Assembly (NCBI RefSeq): GCF_022810405.1
Contig: NZ_JALGQE010000002.1
Span: forward strand, 1 to 64,000
Direction: 5' to 3'
DNA: 64,000 nucleotides
From: Rhodococcus sp. ARC_M5
GTDB taxonomy: Bacteria; Actinomycetota; Actinomycetes; Mycobacteriales; Mycobacteriaceae
Positions 8,398-17,407 of this stretch are shown here, piece by piece. Made by a program: the position numbers and the translations under genes. The first letter of the stretch is position 1. Every line of letters starts with the position of its first letter. The notes beneath the pieces were generated by a model. It was not told the origin of the DNA. It saw only the letters and a list, made by a program, of their open reading frames with translations, and searched no databases.

Positions 8398-10149
8398 TCA
8401 CCGCGAAGCCGTCTCACCGGCGACCAGATGGCCATTTCGGATCTCGACGATAGGCAATCTCAGCCCACCCGGAGCGTCCACCGGAACAACGGGCGAGTTG
8501 GGGGCGATGGGATCGAGCCGCTGATACGGAAGCCCCTGTGCCGGACGAAGATCGAGCTCGCCCTTGTTCGGCCACAATGCGGCGGACCGCTCGGCCTGCG
8601 CGCTGATGGTCAGCGACGGATTGACCCCGAGGTTCGCCGACACAGCCGCCCCGTCCACCACGCTCAGCGTCGGGTATCCGTGGACGCGGTGGTACGGATC
8701 GATGACGCCGTGCGCCGAATCCGAGGCAATGGCGCAGCCGCCGAGGAAGTGCGCGGTGAGCGGGATGTTGAACAGCTCTCCCCAGGTGCCTCCAGCGACG
8801 CCGCCGATCTTCTTGGCGATGCGCCGGGTGGCGTCGTTGCCCTCGGGGATCCACGTCGGATTCGGCTCGCCGTGGCCCTGCCTGCTGGAAATCTTGCGGC
8901 CGAACGGCCCACGCTTGGTGAATGTGGTGATCGAGTTGTCGAGGTTCTGCATCACCAGCGCGATGATGGTGCGCTCGCTCCAGTGCCGGACATTGACGAC
9001 GCGAACGAACTGAACCGGGTGTGCGATCAACGCGAACACGAACTTGAGCCAACGCGGGATCTTTCCGCCGCCGTCGGTCATCAGGGTCTGCAGCATTCCC
9101 ATCGCGTTCGAGCCCTTGCCGTAGCGGCACGGTTCGATGTGCGTGTTGGGGCTGGGGTGGAACGAGGACGTGATGGCCACTCCGCGCGTGAGGTCCATGT
9201 TCGGATCGACCGCAAGCTTGGCCGCTCCGACGATCGACTCGGAGTTGGTGCGAGTCAGTTCGCCGAGTGTGTCCGACAGCTTGGGCAGCGCGCCCGTGTC
9301 TTTCATCTTGTGCAGCAAATTCTGGGTGCCCCAGGTGCCCGCGGCCAACACGACATTGGCTGCGCTGTACGTCTTCTTGCCCTTGCGGAGCCGAGCGCCG
9401 GTGCGCTCGGTGTCGACGTCCCAGGTGCCGTCGGATCGCGGAACGAGACCGGTCACGGTCGTCATCGGCACGATCTCGGCTCCCGCGCGCTCGGCCAGGC
9501 CGAGGTAGTTCTTCAGCAGGGTGTTCTTGGCTCCGTGGCGGCAACCGGTCATGCACTCACCGCATTCGATGCATCCGGTGCGCTCGGGACCTGCACCGCC
9601 GAAGTACGGGTCCGGGACGGTCTTGCCGGGCTCGTCTCCGAAGAACACTCCCACCGGCGTCTGAATGAAGGTGTCGGCGACGCCCATGTCCTCGGCCACC
9701 GACTTCATGACCTCGTCGGCCGGGGTCATGTGTGGGTTGCGCACCACGCCCAGCATGCGGGTGGCCTGGTCGTAGAACGGAGAGAGCTCACTGCTCCAGT
9801 CGGTGATGTGCGCCCACTGCTTGTCCTCGAAGAACGGTGCCTGCGGCTTGTAGAGAGTATTGGCGTAATTCAGGGATCCACCGCCCACTCCGGCACCGGC
9901 GAGGATGAGGCAATCGCGCAGCAGGTGCACACGCTGGATTCCGTACAGACCCAGCTTCGGTGCCCACAGGAAACGCTTGAGATCCCAGCTGTTCTTCGCG
10001 AAGTCCTTGTCCTCGAAGCGTTGCCCGGCCTCGAGGATCCCGACGCGGTACCCCTTCTCCACCAGCCGCAGCGCGGTGACACTTCCGCCGAAGCCCGAAC
10101 CGACGATCAAGACGTCGTAATCGATTGAACTGCTCGGTGGCGTCGCCAT
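8398..10149 (-). CDS. GMC oxidoreductase, ChoD-like (cholesterol oxidase family)
   Basis: A 583-residue flavoprotein. The N-terminal FAD motif IVGSGFGGSVTALRL is followed by GAGVGGGSLNYANT and the cysteine-rich segment GCIECGECMTGCRHGAKNT. The C-terminal GMC signature region contains AHFLGGCAI and DGAAVSANLGVNPS. Overall layout and motifs closely follow mycobacterial ChoD. No twin-arginine signal is visible, so it is probably cytoplasmic. AGAAGGAGA precedes the chosen ATG by about five bases. It lies upstream of, and in the same direction as, the CYP153 operon but 225 bp away, so it is likely a separate unit. An alcohol or sterol substrate is likely but unproven. Confidence 0.88.
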   Translation of the reverse strand: MATPPSSSIDYDVLIVGSGFGGSVTALRLVEKGYRVGILEAGQRFEDKDFAKNSWDLKRFLWAPKLGLYGIQRVHLLRDCLILAGAGVGGGSLNYANTLYKPQAPFFEDKQWAHITDWSSELSPFYDQATRMLGVVRNPHMTPADEVMKSVAEDMGVADTFIQTPVGVFFGDEPGKTVPDPYFGGAGPERTGCIECGECMTGCRHGAKNTLLKNYLGLAERAGAEIVPMTTVTGLVPRSDGTWDVDTERTGARLRKGKKTYSAANVVLAAGTWGTQNLLHKMKDTGALPKLSDTLGELTRTNSESIVGAAKLAVDPNMDLTRGVAITSSFHPSPNTHIEPCRYGKGSNAMGMLQTLMTDGGGKIPRWLKFVFALIAHPVQFVRVVNVRHWSERTIIALVMQNLDNSITTFTKRGPFGRKISSRQGHGEPNPTWIPEGNDATRRIAKKIGGVAGGTWGELFNIPLTAHFLGGCAIASDSAHGVIDPYHRVHGYPTLSVVDGAAVSANLGVNPSLTISAQAERSAALWPNKGELDLRPAQGLPYQRLDPIAPNSPVVPVDAPGGLRLPIVEIRNGHLVAGETASR

Positions 10150-10330
10150 GGCGTCTCCTTCTGGTTCTTCAAACCGGATAACTGCTCCTCGCCCCAGGGG
10201 CCGGGACCCAGCGCGAGAGTGCGCCCCCTCGACGGTGAGACCAAAGCCGACCGCCTGCCTACCCGGGCACACTACTATACAGACGATGACTTTTTGTCCA
10301 ATTAATTGACAGATGCAGCCTGCGTGTACA

Positions 10331-10500
10331 GATACTAGTGGTGCAGCTCATTAACCACAAGCCGCTGACGCTTCCGTCACCGGCGAGCCGAACCGAAAGG
10401 AGCCGGTGCGTCAGAAGCCAGCAAGGAGGGCTCTGACGAGAAGCCGAGGTGCACAGGCGGCGGGGCAAGCCCCGAGATCGACAAGGTAGATCCGCAGCGA
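10331..10500. other. Intergenic region with several nested hairpins, possible structured RNA
   Basis: Between the GMC gene and the PucR-type gene lie consecutive inverted repeats. GTGGT pairs with ACCAC near 10335-10356. CTGACGC pairs with GCGTCAG, enclosing ACCGGC and GCCGGT, over about 10362-10421. AGCC pairs with GGCT near 10423-10440, and GGGG-CAAG-CCCC lies near 10469-10480. Spacing is compact and loops are short, as in a folded leader or small RNA. It does not match a riboswitch class I know, and the strand is undecided. Confidence 0.35.
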
Positions 10501-10560
10501 TCGTCACCGAAATGGCGCGCCGCTCCAGAATTGAACTACCAGGATAGGTATGACACTAAA

Positions 10561-11832
10561 ATGATATCGACTCATTTGATGGAAACACTTGTGGACGAGA
10601 TGGAGGACAGAAAGGCAGAGTTGACGGAGAATATCTCTTCATTCATAAGTGCATCAATCCATGAAATGAACGGCAATGCAGACGCAACCGGACTTCTACA
10701 CACCAGCGTGAAAGCCAACATCAATGCGGCTATCGACTTCCTGGCCGACAGGACTGAGCACGACAACTTGCGAGCTCCGCATGCCGCCCTGTGCCATGCT
10801 CGCGTTCTCGCACACACGCATGTCCCGCTGACGGCGCTCGCGCGCGCTTATCACCTGGGCCAATCGAGATTTCTTGAGCATGTCCTGTTCTCGCTCTCGC
10901 GTGCTACGCACACGTTGGCCGCGAATCAACTTGCGCATCTGGTCAGCAGGTCTGCCGTCTTCATAGACCGCGTGTGTCAGGACGCATGTTCAGAATACGA
11001 AGCGGAGAAATCGAAGATACGTGAAGAAAATAGTTCTGTAAACACGGAACTCGAACGCGCAATGTCGACATCATGCACAGATTCTTTGGGCGCATACAAA
11101 ATCGATTCATATTACAATCTCACAGGAAACCATATTGCCATTGAGTTTTGGACGAATGACCGGGAACCATTCCCGAGAAAGTCCTGGCACCAGCTCGTAG
11201 ATACCGTTGGCGTCAGACTCGGTACGATCGGTCGACCGCAAGTCAACAGTAAAGGCGATGCCCGATCCCTGGTTTGGTTTCCGATAATTCACGCCGGAAG
11301 GATTTGCCTTGAAAGCGTTACAGACGTTCTTCAGAAGTACGGCCGAATTCGAGCAGCAATTGGAACCGTGCAGAGTGGTGAAAATGGTTTTCGGAAGACA
11401 GCCAGGCAGGCAGAGCGCGCGGCCCGCGTAGTTTCGGACGGCAAGGTCGACATCAGTCCGGTGGTAACTTTCGAGGAAGTTGCAGCCATCACTCTTCTGC
11501 TCGAAGATCCGGAAATCCTAAGGGATCTAGCGGAAGACTCACTCGGAGGCTTGCTTCTGGACAGTGCGCGGAACCGCAGGCTCCGCGAGACCTTACGAGT
11601 CTACCTAGCAAACAACTGTAGCGTTACCGCGACCGCTCACGATATGACGATCCATCGAAACACGGTCAAATACCGCATCCGACAAGCAGCGAAAGAGTGC
11701 GGTTGCAAGCTGGACGATGCCGGCATCCTCATGAACCTCAGGATTGCGCTGGATGCCGCGTGGTGGACACCCAGCACAGTACTCAAGTTACCCATACCGC
11801 TCGGCTCAGCAGACGCACGGTTGACGGTTTGA
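10561..11832 (+). CDS. PucR-type transcriptional regulator
   Basis: A regulator of about 423 residues. The C-terminus carries the PucR-type helix-turn-helix: LRVYLANNCSVTATAHDMTIHRNTVKYRIRQ. The middle region resembles the GGDEF-like sensor part of this family, and the N-terminus is helical. An in-frame TTG at 10531 is possible, but the ATG at 10561 has an AGGATAGG upstream and is preferred. Base composition is clearly more AT-rich than the flanking genes, a sign of recent acquisition. Its target may be the divergent GMC oxidase, whose start lies about 410 bp away; PucR regulators often control nearby catabolic genes. Confidence 0.82.
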   Translation: MISTHLMETLVDEMEDRKAELTENISSFISASIHEMNGNADATGLLHTSVKANINAAIDFLADRTEHDNLRAPHAALCHARVLAHTHVPLTALARAYHLGQSRFLEHVLFSLSRATHTLAANQLAHLVSRSAVFIDRVCQDACSEYEAEKSKIREENSSVNTELERAMSTSCTDSLGAYKIDSYYNLTGNHIAIEFWTNDREPFPRKSWHQLVDTVGVRLGTIGRPQVNSKGDARSLVWFPIIHAGRICLESVTDVLQKYGRIRAAIGTVQSGENGFRKTARQAERAARVVSDGKVDISPVVTFEEVAAITLLLEDPEILRDLAEDSLGGLLLDSARNRRLRETLRVYLANNCSVTATAHDMTIHRNTVKYRIRQAAKECGCKLDDAGILMNLRIALDAAWWTPSTVLKLPIPLGSADARLTV

Positions 11833-11885
11833 GCAGGGTGGCTGCGACCCGGCTCAAACCTTCCAGGTTTCCAGCGTCACGTTCG

Positions 11886-12290
11886 TCAGACTCCATTGCC
11901 ATGCTGATTCACGATTGTTGCTATCAGAATATCGAATGCCGCATTCGGTGAAAGCGACTTGATTCGGTCATTCATATCCATTTCTTTGCCCTCGATTCCT
12001 TCACCTGTCGCAATGTTCGCCGCATTTGATTCGACAGATCCTTCGGACGTCTCCAAGATTCGACCGGCCCACACTCCGACTGGCGAAGGATCAGTAGCAA
12101 GATACTGCTCGCAGTCGGTCAGTATATGACATTTCATGCAAGAGTCTGCTGCAGTTTTATGACGCGCAGCTCGCTGAGCAACCGTCTCGTAGGGTGGATC
12201 GGATTCGTAGTCCCACAGTTCGGGCTCCCCCTGGCAGGGTGTGACCAGCACCCGACCACGAACTGCGAGACGGTCCAATGCTCGATTCAA
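11886..12290 (-). CDS. WhiB-family iron-sulfur regulator
   Basis: A 134-residue protein with the four WhiB cysteines: Cys19, Cys51, Cys54 and Cys60 (CMKCHILTDC). The turn GVWAG follows at 72-76. WhiB proteins bind a [4Fe-4S] cluster and act with the sigma factor. Translation starts at a TTG preceded by AAAGGAA. The C-terminal 55 residues after the GVWAG turn are unusual and lack the basic tail typical of housekeeping WhiB proteins. Composition is AT-rich like the convergent PucR gene, suggesting shared origin, perhaps from a mobile element or plasmid. Confidence 0.85.
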   Translation of the reverse strand: MNRALDRLAVRGRVLVTPCQGEPELWDYESDPPYETVAQRAARHKTAADSCMKCHILTDCEQYLATDPSPVGVWAGRILETSEGSVESNAANIATGEGIEGKEMDMNDRIKSLSPNAAFDILIATIVNQHGNGV

Positions 12291-12944
12291 GGTTGATTCC
12301 TTTAAGTACGGGAGCGAACTCGATACGACCTAGTTGTACGATAGCTATTCCTCATGTGTCAAAGAGGGAAGGATGATTTGTGCATAAAGAACAAGGACTC
12401 CTTGCGACTTTGGCCAACTTGGACATATCACAGAACGGTGCCGATCCAGTACGATCGACACCACGACGACGGCCCCTTCAGGCCTCCATGGCTGCAGTGG
12501 AAATCGAGGTATCGTGCTGGATTTTGCATTCTTCACATTGACACCGCTCCTACTGTTCATGTTGGCACCCTCGTGGAATCCGTTGACCTACCACGGTGCG
12601 CGAGTCGGATCGAACGCCGAAATATTCGCGACGTGAAAATCAGCCAGATGTAGGTCGAGCTACGCAGACGAGGGGTGTGCGTAGCCGACCTCTGCAATGG
12701 AGAGCTTTTCTGACGCCACACGCCGGCAGTTGTGCCGAATTGCATGCTCTGCGTTCGCTGCACGCCGCTCGGGAAACCTACCGAAAGAACAGATGAGTTC
12801 TTCGTAGGTGTTCGGCTCACCGCTGCGCCTGGTTCGTTCGCCCGCAGATAACGCCAATGGTCGCATCGCTGGCAGCATCGACGCGCTGGCGACAGCGACA
12901 TCATCTCCCACCACCAATGTCCGAACGCGCCTAGACTTCTATTC
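12291..12944. other. 654-bp gap, no convincing gene
   Basis: This region separates the divergent WhiB and TetR genes. Short frames on both strands (about 12354-12653 on plus, 12557-12961 on minus) have no recognised motif and poor codon periodicity. The GC content rises from AT-rich near 12300 to typical by 12900, so the boundary of the AT-rich patch may lie here. Promoters for both flanking genes are expected. Confidence 0.45.
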
Positions 12945-13607
12945 ATGAGTTCCGTCCACACTGCGCGCCCTGATGGTGGCTACCGGACAGCGGCAAGCAC
13001 TCTCCTTCGTGCGACCGCGTTAGACGCATTGAGCGCTCTCCTGCTGCGGCAGAGCTGGAAGTCCGTGACCATGTCCGAGGTCGCGAAGGAAGCCGGTTTG
13101 TCTCGACAGACCATCTATAACGAGTTCGGGTCCCGGCGCGGTGTGGCGGAGAGCTACGCGATACGACTGACCGATCAGCTGGTCAGTGTGGTGGACGATG
13201 GCCTCTACACTTGCGTTGGTGATATCAGATTGGCGCTCGGCCGAGGCTTGGCTGCGTTTTTCGCCGTCTCCGAACGTGACCCATTGGTCAGATCGCTACG
13301 AGAAGAAGACGCATCCGCAGACCTCCTGCGGCTCATTACTGTTCACAGCACCCAGCTTGTCGAGCGAGCCGCAGATCACCTCTCTGCCACATTTCAGCGA
13401 TGCTGGGTGCAAGCCCCGAAACGCCAAGCCGATATCCTGAGCACGTCCATCGTTCAGATGGCCTTGGCGTATGTCTCACGGCCCCCGACTGACGCAGCCC
13501 AGACCGCCACCGATATCGCAGACCTACTCGCTCCGTACATCGAGGGGTTCCAAGATTTTCAAGCCAATCCAGAGTTGAGCAAGACGACTCGATTCGGTCG
13601 ACCGTAG
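12945..13607 (+). CDS. TetR family transcriptional regulator
   Basis: A 220-residue TetR/AcrR regulator. The N-terminal helix-turn-helix is visible around residues 35-65 (KSVTMSEVAKEAGLSRQTIYNEFGSRRGV), followed by a ligand-binding domain without a recognised subfamily. Similar TetR regulators sit near alkane hydroxylase genes in rhodococci. Its neighbours are the WhiB gene, divergent, and the AraC gene, downstream on the same strand 199 bp later. Target and ligand cannot be read from the sequence. Confidence 0.88.
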   Translation: MSSVHTARPDGGYRTAASTLLRATALDALSALLLRQSWKSVTMSEVAKEAGLSRQTIYNEFGSRRGVAESYAIRLTDQLVSVVDDGLYTCVGDIRLALGRGLAAFFAVSERDPLVRSLREEDASADLLRLITVHSTQLVERAADHLSATFQRCWVQAPKRQADILSTSIVQMALAYVSRPPTDAAQTATDIADLLAPYIEGFQDFQANPELSKTTRFGRP

Positions 13608-13730
13608 CGACAGCGGTGTAGCGCCGCTAGCGTCGGTGTCACGCAATATTCCCATTCTCAAGACAAACGAACTTCCGGACAAGAATCCGTCCAGCTTGCC
13701 ACCACCTCAGTTCCTGGCGTGATCGACGAA

Positions 13731-13795
13731 AGTGTCGTCGCAAACGTGGGTGACGGCTATGTTCGGTGGAGTCATAAACTTGTGAATTCGGGTCA
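13731..13795. promoter_or_regulatory. Shared 65-bp element, copy B (araC promoter)
   Basis: Copy B ends 11 bp before the GTG of the AraC-type gene and matches copy A at 57 of 65 positions. Relative to the downstream gene it is inverted compared with copy A. Reading leftward, similarity to the ferredoxin leader continues to about 13695, including a degenerate ribosome site, but the coding sequence is absent. It therefore looks like the araC half of a formerly shared divergent promoter. Confidence 0.7.
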
Positions 13796-13806
13796 AAGGA
13801 ATCACC

Positions 13807-14835
13807 GTGAAGCTGAGCGACGAGGGCGTGCCACCGCTTGCGTTCGTGCAACTGCTCGAACGCCGCGCACTCGACCCTGACGCCGCCGCGCGCCTTCGTG
13901 CAATCATGCACCGCGAAGGAACCAGTGAAGCGACGCTCATTCAGCATGACGTCCAGGCACCGATACGGTGGTTTCGGGAGGTCTATCCCGAACTCGATAT
14001 CGCCCACGCCACTCGACTCGGACTTGCGTTTGCCGAGCAGGCCCAGTTGACATCGTTCGGGCCCCTGAGTTCACCTTTGATCAGCGCTGGTTCGGTCGCC
14101 GAGATCGTCGATCTCCTGACATACCTGCCATTGATCTCCACGGCGTTGAAATCGCAGTTCCACACTGGCGACTACGGTCTGATCGTCGGGCTCACTGCGC
14201 ACACAGGCGATTCCGCACTGGACTGCTTGGTCATCACCTACGGCGGGTCGGCGTTATTACGACTGCTGGACATGCTCGCCGGTGACATATCGCCGGTGAC
14301 ACTCCATCTGAGCTGGCCGGAGCCGACCGAGGTGAGCCACGACAAAGGTCCGGGGGCGAATCGCCGGTTCTTCGACGCTCCGATTTCCTTCGTCCACGTA
14401 CCCGAGGACACACTAAACAAGGCTTGTCGGTTCTCGGACCCTCTCGCATATCGACTCGCTATCACTGATCTGCAGCGGACACTCGCCCAGCGGAGTGGGT
14501 CCATGTCATCCGCCGAGAAGGTGAGGCAACTGTTGGAAAAGGACCTCGGACAGCGAACCAACCATGATGTTGCACAAGCATTGTCGATGTCGAGCAGCAC
14601 GTTGAAACGGCGGCTTGCCGAAGAAGGAACCACCTACAGCAAGGTCCGCCACACGCTGCTGTACGAACGCGCGATGCTACGGCTCCTCGATCGCTCGGTT
14701 TCGGTCAGCGAGATCGCTTCCGAACTCGGATACAGCGACCTCGCCAACTTCTCTCATGCCTTCAAACGCTGGACCGGGCGCTCTCCGAAAGATTTCCGAA
14801 ACCCACGACTCTCGGACGACCCGGATTCGACGTAG
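13807..14835 (+). CDS. AraC family regulator, probable regulator of the CYP153 operon
   Basis: A 342-residue regulator with an N-terminal arabinose-binding-type (Arabinose_bd) region and a C-terminal AraC HTH pair. The HTH runs from SMSSAEKVRQLLEKDL through SVSEIASELGYSDLANFSHAFKRWTGRSPKDFR. It starts at GTG 13807 after AAAGGA. The same architecture is found in CypR, the AraC-type regulator of CYP153 genes in Dietzia. The 65-bp element shared by its own promoter and the ferredoxin-CYP153 promoter supports control of that operon and autoregulation; this is inference. A run of the right-hand transposon remnant follows. Confidence 0.88.
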   Translation: MKLSDEGVPPLAFVQLLERRALDPDAAARLRAIMHREGTSEATLIQHDVQAPIRWFREVYPELDIAHATRLGLAFAEQAQLTSFGPLSSPLISAGSVAEIVDLLTYLPLISTALKSQFHTGDYGLIVGLTAHTGDSALDCLVITYGGSALLRLLDMLAGDISPVTLHLSWPEPTEVSHDKGPGANRRFFDAPISFVHVPEDTLNKACRFSDPLAYRLAITDLQRTLAQRSGSMSSAEKVRQLLEKDLGQRTNHDVAQALSMSSSTLKRRLAEEGTTYSKVRHTLLYERAMLRLLDRSVSVSEIASELGYSDLANFSHAFKRWTGRSPKDFRNPRLSDDPDST

Positions 14836-14968
14836 ACCACAGACGGGGTCAGATCGATGCCTCGTTCGTTCGCGGCCTGGTCGATCTTCATCTCGGAGAT
14901 GTCGGAGACGTCACCGCCTCCCTGCCGTGAGAAGAAGAGTGTGTGCAAACCCGAGTACCAACCACTTG

Positions 14969-15628
14969 TCACTCGACGGTGTCGGCCGGCACGCGTGCGG
15001 TCTCCGATTCGAGAAAGTCGACGAGAGCTTCCAACAGGCTGTCCGCGCGGGTTTCGACATCGGCGAGGACGGAGTCCACTTCGTCGAGAAGACCGTGGGC
15101 GTGTCTACGCGCAAGCGTTCCGCGTTCGTAGTAGCCGGGGTCGAGTAGGACCCGCGGTACTGGATCCGGTGCCGCGATCTGCTCCGGATGTTGTGACCGC
15201 GCAGTGGGCTGCAGGTGGGTGGGTGCCCGTCCGTCCAGGTGCATTCGCACGATGCCCGCTACCGCACGGGCGGTCAGCGGGGTCGCAGCCAACGGGGTGT
15301 GGCCCCACCGGTCGATAGGAGTCGACAGCGGCTGTCGATCGGCCGGATCGAAATACCGGTCGTATCCGCCGAGCCCGGTACCGTCCACGGCATCGAGAGC
15401 GTCGGCGAGCATTCGGGTGCTCGCATACCGGGTCTGATGGCCGAGCACCTCACACCAGCGCTGGAACACCGTGCGCGGAGGAATGCCCGTCCCCGCCAGC
15501 GCGAGGGAGGTGAGGGTACGAACGCCGCGGCCTGTCTCGACGCGAAAGGCGTCGAGACCCGCATCGGCGGTGACATCGCATGCCCGCAGGGCCGCGATCT
15601 GCGTGTACGGCATCCGCAGGTGCCCCAA
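14969..15628 (-). CDS. Hypothetical protein downstream of tniA
   Basis: An open frame of about 219 codons from a TTG at 15628, 58 bp after the tniA stop. I do not recognise it. It lacks a Walker A motif, so it is not the TniB ATPase normally found in this position, and it lacks the zinc-binding pattern of TniQ. The C-terminal third (DEVDSVLADVETRADSLLEALVDFLES) is acidic and probably helical. It may be an accessory gene of the transposon or a degraded remnant. The 14836-14968 gap before it holds no gene that I can support. Confidence 0.4.
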   Translation of the reverse strand: MGHLRMPYTQIAALRACDVTADAGLDAFRVETGRGVRTLTSLALAGTGIPPRTVFQRWCEVLGHQTRYASTRMLADALDAVDGTGLGGYDRYFDPADRQPLSTPIDRWGHTPLAATPLTARAVAGIVRMHLDGRAPTHLQPTARSQHPEQIAAPDPVPRVLLDPGYYERGTLARRHAHGLLDEVDSVLADVETRADSLLEALVDFLESETARVPADTVE

Positions 15629-15686
15629 ATCCTCAATGGACGACTCGGCGGGTTCTTCGCCACTTCCTGTCTATGCGGTCATCGCC

Positions 15687-17387
15687 TCACCATTCCTCGA
15701 TGTCGCTGAAGACCGGCGTGGCGGTGCCGCCGTCCGCTCGAGGCTCCACCGGCGGGTGGATCGCCGGGATCGGTGCACACGCGGCGGCACCGGTGAGATG
15801 CATGCGGCGGGCACGGTTGCGCCGGGCTTTGCGGGTGGCTTTCTGCGAGCGGTCGGTGACCTCGCGCATCTGCTCGATCATCGAAAACAGAGCGCTCTCA
15901 TCGACGTTCGACCGACCTTGTTCGCGGAGACGGGCGATAGCAGCTCGGTGCTCCCACAGTGTCACCGCGGGATGTGACATCGTCCGGTACGGCACCTCGA
16001 CATAGCCGGCACCGTCTGGTTCGAGGACCCAGATTCTGCTCAAATCGCGTGGGTCACGTCGTATCACGAACCGCCCCAAATCCTCTCGCCGCGCAACCCA
16101 CGGTTTGAGCGCGTTCGAGAAGTAGTGCACGTGATCGAGAACGAAGCCCGTCCGCGTCAGACGTCGCCGGATGACGGGAAGAAAGTCCACCAAGAACGCG
16201 GTTTCGCCGAGCACCACACGAGGGGCATGACCAACTGCGGCGACCCCACCGGCCCACACGGCGGCCGGAGTGTTCCCGATCCCTGCGTGAACGCTCGCGT
16301 GATACGAGGCTATAGCCAGGACCAGCCAACGCTCCAACTCACGCAATGTCAACGCCGCGTGCTTGTCCGAGTCGTAACTTCCTCGGTCCGCTGGGTTCGA
16401 GAAGGTGGTCCCAGGCAGCTCGTGCACCGCCGTCATCGCCGTTCCGATGATGCGTTCGACGATCCCGCCGTAGTGCGGTCGGCCCGGAGGACGGTACTCG
16501 AGGGTGATGGCGTGCTGGGCGCATCCGCGGCGCAGCGCTTCGCTTTTGAACTCGGAGGCGTTGTCGAGATACAACTGCTTCGGCTTCCCCGCCATCGGCC
16601 ACTGCACCTGCTCCGCCAGCTCGCATGCCTCCAGCCACGTCTGCTTCCCGCAGCACACGCGGCCCAGGCACAACCCGACCGATATCGACGACGGCGGCTC
16701 CAGAGTGACGACGAACCCGAGTACGGAACGGCTGAAGACATCAACGGCGATCGTCAGGTAGGGGCGGCCGATCGGTTACCGCTCTTACTCGTCAACGACC
16801 ATCAGATCGACGACGGTGTGGTCGATCTGGACCTGATCGAGAATCCCCGAAACCGTCGGTGGAACGTCGCCGGCGGACTGACGTGGGCGGGCGGCATCGG
16901 GTCCTCCGCCTGACCTGGCCACCGATGCCGGAGGGAGCGCGGCGATACGCGCAGTGACGGTATTTCTGGCCGGCACCGGCAAACCCGCGCGATGACACGC
17001 CAGTGCTATACGTCGGTGCAGCGCAGCGACACTCAGCTTCTGGCGGTGAAGAAAATAGCGGGTGAGATGATCGCCGATCACTTCCTCGACCTCAGCCGCT
17101 ACTCGGCTGCGGCCACGCCCTCCCGACGAGACCTTCGTCAGAAGATCGGTGACTGTCCCCGTCCCGTTCCTGAGCCTGCCGACCAACGTGTAGACCTGCC
17201 GCCTGGACAATCCCAACCGTTGCGCGGCATCGTCGACCGCTTCCGAACGCACCGAATGCATCTCCAGCAAGGGAGCCAGGACAGCGAAACGGGCCTCGGC
17301 CTGGGACCACCGCTCCCCCGACGCTGTCAGCACACCGGTCTCCACGACGTCGAGCTTGTCGGGGTCCACCACAAGCCTCCCTGTCAC
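15687..17387 (-). pseudogene. tniA: TniA/TnsB-like DDE transposase with two in-frame stops
   Basis: A single frame of 567 codons encodes a Tn402/Tn5053-type transposase. It has an N-terminal HTH (QRLGLSRRQVYTLVGRLR), the first catalytic Asp (Asp189 in QIDHT), the second Asp in YLDNASEF, the Glu in GGIVERIIG, and a Mu-type C-terminal barrel region (RIWVLEPDGAGYVEVPYR). Two TAA codons interrupt it at 16785-16787 and 16776-16778, in the segment that should read VVDE-x-ER-x-PIGRPYL. The frame is otherwise intact, with no frameshift. The start is GTG at 17387. Presumed inactive unless the stops are read through. Confidence 0.85.
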
Positions 17388-17407
17388 CGAGAGCCGAACG
17401 TGCGACC

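Noticed and set aside
8317..10128. 603-codon open frame on plus, antisense to the GMC oxidase
   Set aside because: It mirrors the GMC gene, has no family motif and is arginine/histidine/valine-rich as expected of an antisense shadow in GC-rich DNA.
12345..12961. Several short frames in the WhiB-TetR gap
   Set aside because: None has a motif or consistent codon bias; one overlaps the TetR start in antisense.
14754..14972. 72-codon minus-strand frame overlapping the end of araC
   Set aside because: The segment around SDISEMKIDQAANERGIDLTP looks protein-like, but it lacks a start context and runs antisense into the AraC gene; too uncertain to call.
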